Below, in pieces: positions 1 to 7,333 of a stretch of 44,551 nucleotides of DNA. A program made the position numbers and the translations under genes. The notes under the pieces are model-generated. The model saw only the letters and a program-made list of their open reading frames with translations. It searched no databases and was not told where the DNA came from. Position 1 is the first letter of the stretch. Each line of letters opens with the position of its first letter. Origin of the DNA: Candidatus Viridilinea mediisalina (GTDB lineage: Bacteria; Chloroflexota; Chloroflexia; Chloroflexales; Chloroflexaceae); assembly GCF_002532535.1 (NCBI RefSeq), contig NZ_NQWI01000034.1, forward strand, positions 1 to 44,551. Direction: 5' to 3'.

Positions 1-192
1 CGCAGCAACGTTTATTTCATTGGCCCATACAATAGCAAAGGGCAAACGAGCATAATGCTTGCCCAGAAATGTAAAATCGCCCCGAAAGCCTAAATCCATA
101 CCACCACAGCCCGAAAACATTGAGACGATGGAGTATGTTTCAGAGGCAAGATGAGGAGTATTCTCATCTTTTTTTATCTTCGTTTCATTCAT
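1..192 (-). CDS. DNA (cytosine-5) methyltransferase, N-terminal fragment cut by the window edge
   Basis: Reading the minus strand from the ATG at 192 gives 64 codons open to the window edge. Residues 25-36 read MFSGCGGMDLGF, the S-adenosylmethionine-binding motif I of C5-cytosine DNA methyltransferases (FxGxGG followed by a DLGF-like stretch), placed about 25 residues in as usual for the family. The catalytic PC motif would lie outside the window. The gene points the same way as the BREX operon and starts 115 bp after the stop of the 559-aa gene, so it could be the last gene of the island or an unrelated methylase. Recognition of the family rests on motif I alone, but the motif is a close match. 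Confidence 0.8.
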   Translation of the reverse strand, partial: MNETKIKKDENTPHLASETYSIVSMFSGCGGMDLGFRGDFTFLGKHYARLPFAIVWANEINVAA

Positions 193-241
193 TACAGTAG
201 TAGATGTACGCCTCACACCCCGCCGGATTGCAGGATGCTAC

Positions 242-258
242 CGGGAACTCTGTTCCCG
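242..258. repeat. Family G palindrome (CGGGAAC-TCT-GTTCCCG)
   Basis: A 7-bp stem with a 3-bp loop lies between the methyltransferase start and the upstream 559-aa gene. A longer relative is at 4852-4874. The flank ACACGCCC here resembles the inverted GTGTGCGC flank of the second copy, so both look like members of one short dispersed palindrome family. Confidence 0.6.
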
Positions 259-306
259 CACACGCCCTTCCTCGCGTCATTGTAGCACAGGGCTGCTGAT
301 ACCAAA

Positions 307-1986
307 CTACGCTTCCCCCCTCCGTACCAGCGCGGTCGCGTCGGAGTATTGGGTCAGCAGTCCGGCGCGCTGCATGCGTTCCAGTAGGGCCATGCGGTTG
401 TCGGCGTAATACCCTTGGTTGATGCGGAGCCGCTCCATGAGGTCGGAGCTATGAGCCTCGCCGGGGCCGACGATGATGCCGTAGCGTTCGTAGAGGCGTT
501 CGAGGAATTTGCCGAAGAGCAGGCTTTCTTTGTTGGGTAGTATGGCCATCACCAAGGTCTTGAGCAGGGTGTCGTTGAGGACAAAGCGCATAAAGGGGCC
601 GCGTTGCGGCGCGATGAAGCCGATGGCGCGCCCGATTTTGCGGTGAACACCCAGGAAGTGCTGGCGAAACTCTTGCTGTAGCGCGCTAAAGACGGCGTCG
701 CTGTAGCGTTGGATCAGTTCATCGCGGCCCATGCTTTGGGCTGCGGCCTGCCCTTGGATCGCATTGAGTGCCTGTTCGTAGCTCTGCTTGTTTTGAGCAC
801 GGCCTGGGTTGAAGTGGTGGTGGGCTTGGGCAATCAGGTGGGCATGGAGTTCTTTAGGATCGCTGATCTCTTCAAACCATGTGGCAAACTTGTGTAGGAT
901 AAACTGACGCCCTTGGCGCAACTGCAAATCCTCTTGCTCACGCAGCAGTGCCATCGATTGATCGCGCAGCACGCCGCCATCTTGGGGGCCAAGCAGATCA
1001 ACTAGGAGCCTGGGACGGCATGCCTCAAGACAACTCCCCGATGCATGCCCTTCGGGATCACTGGCCGGATGGGCGCGGTGGTAAATGTAGAGGATAATGT
1101 GAAAGCCGATCAGGTGGGCCAATAACTCTAGACATTCCAACGAATCGAGATCGTTGTGCAGGAAGGTGTCCAGATCATGCGCCATTTGGCGGTAGAGTGG
1201 ACATGTGGGGTCGGGAAGCCAGCCCAATGTACCTGAAATGATGGTATCGCTATTGGTTAGCAGTTGTGTCCATACATGATCAATCTTCGCCGCGATGTTG
1301 CCCAAAGCTTGGTTATGTTCGCATAGTAGATATTTGAGCCGTTGGCCAATCCGTTCGCGCAGTGCAGGATCATGCTCACTGCCCGCCGAGAGCATCAAGT
1401 AGTAGAGTTCGCCGCCACGGGCGAAGAAGTTGCGTGAGCGAAACTCAATATCCTTGTCCAATTCATCCAAGGATAGCTCTTCCGCATTGAGCGCATATTT
1501 GTTGAGTGTTGCCCCTTTACGCATCGCCTCCCAAAGCAGAAAATGCTCGTTGACCGGAAAGAGCGTCTTGGCATACCAGGCGCGTTCGTCCTCAATCGCC
1601 GAGAAGGAGCGTAGCAGTGAGCGCACCTGTTCAACCAACGCTTCATCCGCCATACCGCTGGCGTTGGGCATGATCTGGGCCAGATGACGGCGTAGTTCAG
1701 CAACCGCCCGGCTGTCGCGGCTGTCGCGGGTGCGTTCACGCTCGTCGTAAAAGACAAAGCGACGCAGCCCAAGACGATTAGGGATTTTGTACTGCGTCTT
1801 GTAGTGCGGCTCCTCACCATTACTGGGCAAGCCTTGGCCCAAACGATACCCAAAACCGGAGAGTACGCCAAGGAACTCGAGCATATACTCGATCCAGTGC
1901 TGACCAATCCGCAAGCGGTGGCCCCAAATGTGCGCCGCCAAGGGGAGTTTCTTGTTTTCGTTGTAGTTGCCGTAGTGGGATACCAT
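307..1986 (-). CDS. Protein of unknown function, last gene of the BREX type 4 island (559 aa)
   Basis: I do not recognise a family with confidence. The 559-aa product looks soluble and mostly helical, with no signal peptide, no membrane segment and no Walker motif or obvious nuclease motif. The start at 1986 has a GAGGTAA ribosome-binding site about 5 bases upstream. It follows the broken P-loop gene, 392 bp away, on the same strand, and ends 115 bp before a DNA methyltransferase. A P-loop ATPase next to a larger helical protein downstream of a sulfur-type DNA modification operon recalls the accessory restriction genes dptF/dptG of Dnd systems. That is inference from position only. It could instead be an independent effector. 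Confidence 0.6.
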   Translation of the reverse strand: MVSHYGNYNENKKLPLAAHIWGHRLRIGQHWIEYMLEFLGVLSGFGYRLGQGLPSNGEEPHYKTQYKIPNRLGLRRFVFYDERERTRDSRDSRAVAELRRHLAQIMPNASGMADEALVEQVRSLLRSFSAIEDERAWYAKTLFPVNEHFLLWEAMRKGATLNKYALNAEELSLDELDKDIEFRSRNFFARGGELYYLMLSAGSEHDPALRERIGQRLKYLLCEHNQALGNIAAKIDHVWTQLLTNSDTIISGTLGWLPDPTCPLYRQMAHDLDTFLHNDLDSLECLELLAHLIGFHIILYIYHRAHPASDPEGHASGSCLEACRPRLLVDLLGPQDGGVLRDQSMALLREQEDLQLRQGRQFILHKFATWFEEISDPKELHAHLIAQAHHHFNPGRAQNKQSYEQALNAIQGQAAAQSMGRDELIQRYSDAVFSALQQEFRQHFLGVHRKIGRAIGFIAPQRGPFMRFVLNDTLLKTLVMAILPNKESLLFGKFLERLYERYGIIVGPGEAHSSDLMERLRINQGYYADNRMALLERMQRAGLLTQYSDATALVRRGEA

Positions 1987-2080
1987 TGGGTTACCTCATG
2001 CTGTAGGAAGTAGGAGAGAGCAGTTAGGTAAGTGGATGTTGTTGATTGCCCTGTTGCTTTGCCATCCTGAGAGGTCGTAG

Positions 2081-2203
2081 GTAGTGCCGACTTTAGTCGG
2101 CTGAGGTCTTTGGAAGCGATGGGAAGCCGACTAAAGTCGGCACTACGATAGTCGGCTGAGGTCTTTGGAAGCGATGGGAAGCCGACTAAAGTCGGCACTA
2201 CGA
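2081..2203. repeat. Family A palindromic element with partial tandem duplication
   Basis: 2081-2148 carries the core GTGCCGACTTTAGTCGGC, a short spacer, and the inverted core GCCGACTAAAGTCGGCAC. The 55-bp right part (2149-2203) is repeated directly after it. The following sequence GAACCATGTACTA resembles the outer end of the other family A copies. The element lies between the broken P-loop gene and the 559-aa gene. Confidence 0.8.
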
Positions 2204-2250
2204 TGCATGTGAACCATGTACTACTCAGCATGAAAGGCTGCTGGGACACT

Positions 2251-2372
2251 TAGAAATTTCGTTAGCGCGAAGAAGCCTTGGGTTGGCAGCCACCGCGCCG
2301 CTGGCTCGGTGGTTGAGCCTGTCGAAGCCAAGCGGCGCGGCCCAGAACTTTTTCGCGCTAACAAAATTTCTA
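2251..2372. mobile_element. Family F MITE-like element, 122 bp
   Basis: The ends 2251-2271 and 2352-2372 are 21-bp inverted repeats with one mismatch (inner part GTTAGCGCGAA). The interior holds inverted CCGCGCCGCTGGCT / AGCGGCGCGG segments and a GAGCCTGTCGAAGCC motif. A related but shuffled copy is at 19801-19969. No ORF is inside. It sits 6 bp beyond the stop of the broken P-loop gene. Confidence 0.7.
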
Positions 2373-2378
2373 CTTCCC

Positions 2379-3262
2379 TCAAAAAAGAGTAATGCATCCA
2401 TCCTCGTCAAAGCGGAGTTTCTTCAGGACATAGCTGTGCCGTTCGGTGACAAAGAATTCGACGCTTTCGCGCTGGGTTGGTGTGGTGGCAAAGGTGCTCA
2501 GTAGGTGATCCTTCAGGTTACGCAGGCTGAGCGCACATTCAGCGGCGAGAACGTTGTAGGTGCCGCCACGGGCGAGGCGCATGATGTATTCAAAGAGCAG
2601 CAGATTGAGTGGCCATGAGACAGGTCGCTTGGCTGCATCGGGATCGGTGTGTAGCAGTGCGGGTGGCGCGGTGATGACGAGGTAGAGCTTAGGCCATTCG
2701 CAGTCGTAGAGCGCATTGGTCGGTGCGCTCGGTTTGATGGTGAGTGCATCCGCTGGGATGCTGAGGCGTACCAGTGGGCGTGGCTGTTCTGCACTATGCA
2801 AATATTGCGTCGTCACATAGAGCATTTCGCTGTTGGAATGAGGTAGCGTTCATGGCTGCCATCCTGACAAGCTTTGGCCAAACCGTGCAACACCTGCAAT
2901 CCAGGCGCTTCACCCAATTCTGAGAGATCTTTGACGATGTGCAGGCGCATGCCGCGATGCACAAGGGGCTGTTGTGCCACCTGTTGCCAATCCTCAACCG
3001 CACTGCCCGTAAAAGCCGTAATAACCTGGCGGCAGAGGTAGGTTTTGCCATCGCCCGCATTGCCGGTCAGAATGATCGAAGGCGGCGCAGCGCGGTTGAA
3101 GCAAGCGTGCAGAAACTGCTCAACGCGGGTAGTAAGCCGCAACTTACCACCGGGCGGCGGCGCTGTCTGGGCCAAAAACTCATCAAAGGCGGCCTCGTGA
3201 TCGGGCGACGCGGTGGTATAGCGGGCGAGGTAGTCAACAAAGGGGTTGGTTATAGCCGCCAT
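2379..3262 (-). pseudogene. P-loop ATPase gene, broken by frameshift and probable internal deletion (DptF-like?)
   Basis: The 5' part (3262-2813, 149 codons) has a strong ribosome-binding site (GGAGGGAGGTG) and a Walker A motif GNAGDGKT near residue 67. A stretch LHIVKDLSELGE follows around residue 110, and HERYLI where homologues of such ATPases usually continue into an AANEG-like segment. Instead the frame ends after PTAKCSM. The 3' part (2825-2379, 148 codons) is open in another frame and reads as a genuine C-terminal region ending CITLF. Together they give about 300 aa, short for such ATPases, so a deletion around 2815-2830 is likelier than a single frameshift. Position and P-loop suggest a DptF-like restriction ATPase, but this is inference. 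A sequencing error or two real small proteins remain possible. Confidence 0.55.
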
Positions 3263-3298
3263 TTACACCTCCCTCCGGGAGCTAACGTAATACACATA

Positions 3299-3395
3299 AT
3301 ACCAATTACCATTGAACATGCCTCATGACATTCAAGCGCATTGAGACGCCATGTCCGGCTATCAGCTATCGGCTATCGGCTATCGGATTTGGTAT
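3299..3395 (+). mobile_element. Family D MITE-like element with GGCTATC heptamers
   Basis: The ends ATACCAATT (3299) and TTTGGTAT (3395) are inverted repeats. Inside are TTGAACATGCC, the conserved GACGCCATGT core and four 7-bp units of the GGCTATC type. Four further copies are listed separately. It fills most of the 141-bp gap between brxL and the broken P-loop gene. Confidence 0.75.
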
Positions 3396-3403
3396 AAATC
3401 TCA

Positions 3404-4816
3404 CTACTCCCACCCGATCTGCACCTCGGCATACTCTGGATCAAGGAGGCTGAGTTGGTCGCGTACCCGTTGGCGTAGCTCAACGGCGGGTTTGATGCAG
3501 TAGGCCGTAAAATCGCCTCTGCTCACTTCGCCGTGGGGGAAGAGCAGTTTGCAAAAGCCCGCCGCGAGACGGCTGATGGCGATCATGTCGCGCCGGTCGC
3601 TGGTGCCGCTGATGCTGTTGTAGCGCTGGAAGATCTGTTCATACCCGGCGCGGTTGCGGAGGTGGTGCAATACGTCGCCAAAGTAGTCCGCTTTGAAGCC
3701 GATGCCGCGCCCGATCAAGCCCTCTTCGATGCGCGGCAGTTCCCAGCCGGGCAGAATGGCGTGGATACGGTCAATGAAGGCGGTTTCGCTCAGAAAGCTG
3801 GGTAGTTCGTTGAAAAGTTTCTTGTGGCGCGGCTGGCGATATTCGTCGAGTGGGATGTTGGCCAGGAGCATGAGCCCCGCGCTCGTTTCGATCTTCTGCT
3901 TCCCGCCACGGGCGAAGCTGCCCGACTCAAGGTAGTCCTTCAGCACACCAATCACTTCGCCGGGGTTGTCGAAGCTGAGCGACTGGGCCTCGTCGAAGAT
4001 GACTAGGTCGTAGTGGCTGAGTAGCCCGGGTTGATTTTTGGCGTTGTTGTAGAAGAGTACCGCTGCGCTCACTTTGCCACCGGAGACGAGGCGGGCGTAG
4101 CGCGAGAGGTTGAGAAAGACGAAGGATTTGCCAGTGCCTTTGGGCGCGAGTTCGATCATGTTGACGCGCTCTTGCACTAGTGGCACGAGCCGCGTCAGCA
4201 GGTGCATCTGTTGGGCGGTACTGTAGGCGGCGGGGTTGTAGCCCATACTGGCAATCAGGAGGTCGCGCCACTCGTCGAGGCTGAAGTGCGCCCGGTATTC
4301 GCAGTAGAGATCGAGATCGAGCCGCGCATTCTGCATGGGGCGGAATTCGCTCATGCGAATATGCCCATCTTTGCGCTCCGTAGTGTCGGGCCTCGCGTAG
4401 CGTAATTTGCCCACGCCCCACACCCCAGCGCCCAAGAGGAGCGGGTAGCTCTCGGTGAGGTGACGTTCGATCCCCGCTTTGTGTTCGTCTAGGCAGGGGA
4501 TGCGTAGATAGGCGTCGTCTTTTTTGAGATCAATTTCTACGCTGAAATGATCAAGAATTGTTAGGGTTTCGCCATTCTGCAACTGCGCCTTAAGTTGCTC
4601 CTTCTGGTCGCGGGTGGGTAGGTGTTTGTTCAAAAAGGTGCGAATCCGTTCCTGAGCTGCGTCGTCAAGGACGCCCGAGGGCGCGTTGCGCGTGACGATC
4701 CATTCGCTTACGAAGGCGGGGATGCTGCGTGTGCCAAAACCGGCCTGCTGCACGAGACCTTTGTTGACGCAGACTTCGCCGAAGATTTCTTGGGCTTTTG
4801 TTTCGTAGGGGAGCAT
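3404..4816 (-). CDS. brxL: BrxL-type AAA+ protein of a type 4 BREX system (short form)
   Basis: A 470-aa AAA+ ATPase. Walker A is APKGTGKS (about residue 228), Walker B LVIFDEAQS (about 270), and a sensor-like stretch LLANIP follows near 317. The N-terminal part (EIFGEVCVNKGLVQQAG, then an LGAGVWGVGKL region) is typical of BrxL. Type 1 BrxL is much longer and carries a Lon-like protease domain; here the protein ends soon after the AAA+ lid, so that domain is absent. I chose the ATG at 4816 (MLPYETKAQ) because family similarity begins there and AAGGAG lies upstream. A longer reading to 4876 would run into palindromic repeat DNA. In characterised BREX systems BrxL is a DNA-binding motor needed for phage defence but not for DNA marking. 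Confidence 0.85.
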   Translation of the reverse strand: MLPYETKAQEIFGEVCVNKGLVQQAGFGTRSIPAFVSEWIVTRNAPSGVLDDAAQERIRTFLNKHLPTRDQKEQLKAQLQNGETLTILDHFSVEIDLKKDDAYLRIPCLDEHKAGIERHLTESYPLLLGAGVWGVGKLRYARPDTTERKDGHIRMSEFRPMQNARLDLDLYCEYRAHFSLDEWRDLLIASMGYNPAAYSTAQQMHLLTRLVPLVQERVNMIELAPKGTGKSFVFLNLSRYARLVSGGKVSAAVLFYNNAKNQPGLLSHYDLVIFDEAQSLSFDNPGEVIGVLKDYLESGSFARGGKQKIETSAGLMLLANIPLDEYRQPRHKKLFNELPSFLSETAFIDRIHAILPGWELPRIEEGLIGRGIGFKADYFGDVLHHLRNRAGYEQIFQRYNSISGTSDRRDMIAISRLAAGFCKLLFPHGEVSRGDFTAYCIKPAVELRQRVRDQLSLLDPEYAEVQIGWE

Positions 4817-4851
4817 GGGTATGCGTTCGCTCCTTGGGGCTACCGGGGTGT

Positions 4852-4874
4852 GCGCGGGAACCTGGTTCCCGCGC
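4852..4874. repeat. Family G palindrome upstream of brxL
   Basis: GCGCGGGAAC-CTG-GTTCCCGCGC forms a 10-bp perfect stem with a 3-base loop, directly upstream of the brxL ribosome-binding site. Its shorter relative is at 242-258. Confidence 0.65.
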
Positions 4875-4883
4875 ATCCCCTAA

Positions 4884-5003
4884 GAGGCTGTCTGAAAAGT
4901 CGGTCGCTACGCGGTGGAGTGCCGGCTTTAGCCGGCTAAAGCCGGCACTCCACCGCGTGCCACGTAGCATCGTATGGCACTGAAACCCTTTTCAGACAGC
5001 CTC
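4884..5003. mobile_element. Family B MITE, 120 bp, copy 1 (pglZ-brxL junction)
   Basis: The ends GAGGCTGTCTGAAAAG and CTTTTCAGACAGCCTC are perfect 16-bp inverted repeats. A TAA stands outside each end, consistent with a 3-bp target duplication of the TNA type used by some IS5-family elements. The interior is the palindromic core GTGCCGGCTTTAGCCGGC with its inverse. There is no ORF. Its right end supplies the last base of the pglZ stop codon. Other copies: 21002, 34638 and 44455. Confidence 0.8.
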
Positions 5004-7333
5004 TAATCAAACATGTCTTCAAGGCCTTCGTCTTGGATATAGAGGTGTTGCACTCTGATCTTGCACATTCCGCTGTTCTGTTCCGGCTTGCCGAAGTGGC
5101 TGAAGTCGAGGGTGTAGTTGATGGTGAAGGTGTCGCCAGCAGGGTTAATCGGGGGGAAGCTGATGCTGATCGTCTGGCTGGCGTTGGGGCCAAGTATGGC
5201 GATCTGGCCTGGGGGCGGGCCGCCGCTGATCTGCCAGTGTAGGTTTTCGATGGGGAAGGGGTTGTGGTTTTGGATGAGCATGGTGAGGGTGCCCGCCCGT
5301 CTGGCGCGCAGTTCGCCCTGTACCACGAGTTCCAGTGGGAGCATGGCGACGGCGCTGCCGCTGAGTTGCATCAGTGGCACGATGGTCTCTTCGGGCGTGA
5401 GGCCGCCGTGGGTCCAGCCACTTGGTCGCCGTTTGATGTAGTGGTAGCCACGCGGTACGAGGTAGTGGCGATCCAGTTGGAAGCGCTCACGATCAAGGGG
5501 GTACCAGCGCGTTTCGTCAATGGCGGGCATGGCTTCCAGTTGACTCACCGCCGCACGGCTGCTCGGCTTCGCTTGCACGGGCGCGGGTTGCCCGCTCTCC
5601 CAGCTTTCGCTCACCTCGCGGACCATTTTGGGCAAGGGGGTACTCGCTGCTGTGGGGGGCAACAGGGTGGCCCCGTGGTCGCTGCCGATGAAGATCAGCA
5701 GGCGACGGCCATGCTGTGTGCAGATCTGCTGCGCTTGGGCCAGGGTTTGGGCCAATTCATCCAGATGGCCGCGAACGCTGCCATGGTCGGTGAAGCCGTG
5801 ACACTGGTGGGCTATCGTGTCGAGCATGGTGTCGAGCAGCAAGACGACGCGCAGCTCAGGCTCTTTGCGTAGGGCCGCAAGGGCTTCATGCGCATCGTAG
5901 CTAACGCAGGCGGGGATGCTGCTGCGTGCCAATTTGGCCCGCGCCGCCGCCGCCAGCGTTGGCTCTTCGGTTGCGCGCGGGGTCTGGCCGGTGACGAGTG
6001 CCCATTTGGAGACGCTGGTGAGCGAGGGGAGCGCTGCGAGGCCGGGGCGGAGTGCGACGGTGTGCAGGTCGCGCTGCTCGCACGCTTTGCGCATCAGCGC
6101 CCCTTGCCACCAGGTCATGCCATCAACCACCAGCCAGAAGACCACGGTTTCCGGTTCGTCATGGATGCGGCTCAAGACCTCTTGGTATTGGCGCGTCAGG
6201 ATGGGCGAGCGATCATCGTTGATCAGGCTCTGGTAGTGCTGGTAGAGCCAGTCGCTGTAGTGGAGCGCACACGCCTGCTGGTGTTCACGCTGGCAACCCG
6301 TCTGTACGACCCAGCGGTAGAAGGGCAAATACTCTTGGGTGGCCCAGGTGAGCCAACGCTCCACGGGCCATGCCGCGTCGGGCATGTTCGGCGTCGCGGG
6401 CACGATGCGGTTGGCCAGTTGCGCTAGGATTGCGTCGCTGCTACTGAGATGGGCAAAATGGCGCTTGATGCGCGTCAACAGCGCCTGATCGAGCAGTTCG
6501 GGATGGTGGTTGAGCAGTTCACTCAGCACCTCTAGCTCCACGCTACTCAAGCCGGACATTTGGCCGAGGGCGGTGTTGATGCAGGCGGGATCGGCGCTCT
6601 GCTGGGTGATGAAGCGCTGCCAGTAGTTGTGGAGCAGTGTGCTCTGGGTACTCAGCGCCTGCTCCACAGCGGCGCTCGGCGGTGCCTCCTTGAGCAGCGG
6701 CAACCCAGCCCAGGGCTGCTCGGCTTGCCACGTGTGGTTGTAGTGGCGCAAGGCCCAACGCAGCAGCAAATGGCGACTGTCAGCCTCTAGGCTCGCCGCC
6801 CGCAACGCAATAAAGCAGGGGGCGTCGTGTTCCCAACGCTCTAGTTGCGCTTGCACCAGCGTCAAGAGTGGCGCGGCAAGCACAATGTTCGCCGTAAGCG
6901 CCCACGCGGCCACCGCAGCCGCGTGGTTGGGCGGCGGCTGATCATGCTGCCAGAGCAAATCCAGACGCTGGCCGAGCAGCCAACTGAGCGGCGTGAGCGC
7001 GAGGCCGGGTGGGGGCGGGGCGAGCGTGTCGAGCCGGAGTTGCGCGATCAGTTCGCGTGTAAAGGGTTCGGTGGGCGCGACGTGGAAGATGCTCCTGAAC
7101 TGCTCACACGGATCAACCTCATGCCAACACAGGTGGCTCGCCGGGTAGCGTTGTAGGTCACTCAGCCAGCAGAGTACCACCGGATCAGTGACATAGACGG
7201 TCAACGATGTGAAGTTGACGAGCGCCGCTTTGATCTGGCAGCGCACTTCAACATAATCGGCGGGGCAACGGGCAAGCAGCGCCCCCGCAGGCGCCGCAGC
7301 AGCAGCAAAGCGGTCGGCAATGATGGTGATCAC
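5003..7333 (-). CDS. pglZ: PglZ, alkaline-phosphatase-fold protein of the BREX system
   Basis: A 776-aa protein. The PglZ domain spans about residues 395-660: the metal-binding VFWLVVDGMTWW (about 400), FIGSDHGA (about 550) and THGGLTPEETIVPL (about 645) match the phosphatase-fold core of PglZ proteins. The first 390 residues are helical and the last 110 look like a beta-sandwich domain. Translation starts at a GTG that overlaps the brxC stop (GTGA, 4 bases), so the two are translationally coupled. The stop codon TAG is completed by the inserted family B element. PglZ is a core, shared component of all BREX types and interacts with the modification machinery. Confidence 0.9.
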   Translation of the reverse strand: MITIIADRFAAAAAPAGALLARCPADYVEVRCQIKAALVNFTSLTVYVTDPVVLCWLSDLQRYPASHLCWHEVDPCEQFRSIFHVAPTEPFTRELIAQLRLDTLAPPPPGLALTPLSWLLGQRLDLLWQHDQPPPNHAAAVAAWALTANIVLAAPLLTLVQAQLERWEHDAPCFIALRAASLEADSRHLLLRWALRHYNHTWQAEQPWAGLPLLKEAPPSAAVEQALSTQSTLLHNYWQRFITQQSADPACINTALGQMSGLSSVELEVLSELLNHHPELLDQALLTRIKRHFAHLSSSDAILAQLANRIVPATPNMPDAAWPVERWLTWATQEYLPFYRWVVQTGCQREHQQACALHYSDWLYQHYQSLINDDRSPILTRQYQEVLSRIHDEPETVVFWLVVDGMTWWQGALMRKACEQRDLHTVALRPGLAALPSLTSVSKWALVTGQTPRATEEPTLAAAARAKLARSSIPACVSYDAHEALAALRKEPELRVVLLLDTMLDTIAHQCHGFTDHGSVRGHLDELAQTLAQAQQICTQHGRRLLIFIGSDHGATLLPPTAASTPLPKMVREVSESWESGQPAPVQAKPSSRAAVSQLEAMPAIDETRWYPLDRERFQLDRHYLVPRGYHYIKRRPSGWTHGGLTPEETIVPLMQLSGSAVAMLPLELVVQGELRARRAGTLTMLIQNHNPFPIENLHWQISGGPPPGQIAILGPNASQTISISFPPINPAGDTFTINYTLDFSHFGKPEQNSGMCKIRVQHLYIQDEGLEDMFD

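Noticed and set aside
1395-2249. 284-codon minus-strand frame overlapping the 559-aa gene
   Set aside because: Different frame of the same strand, running through family A repeats; Arg/Ser/Thr-rich shadow.
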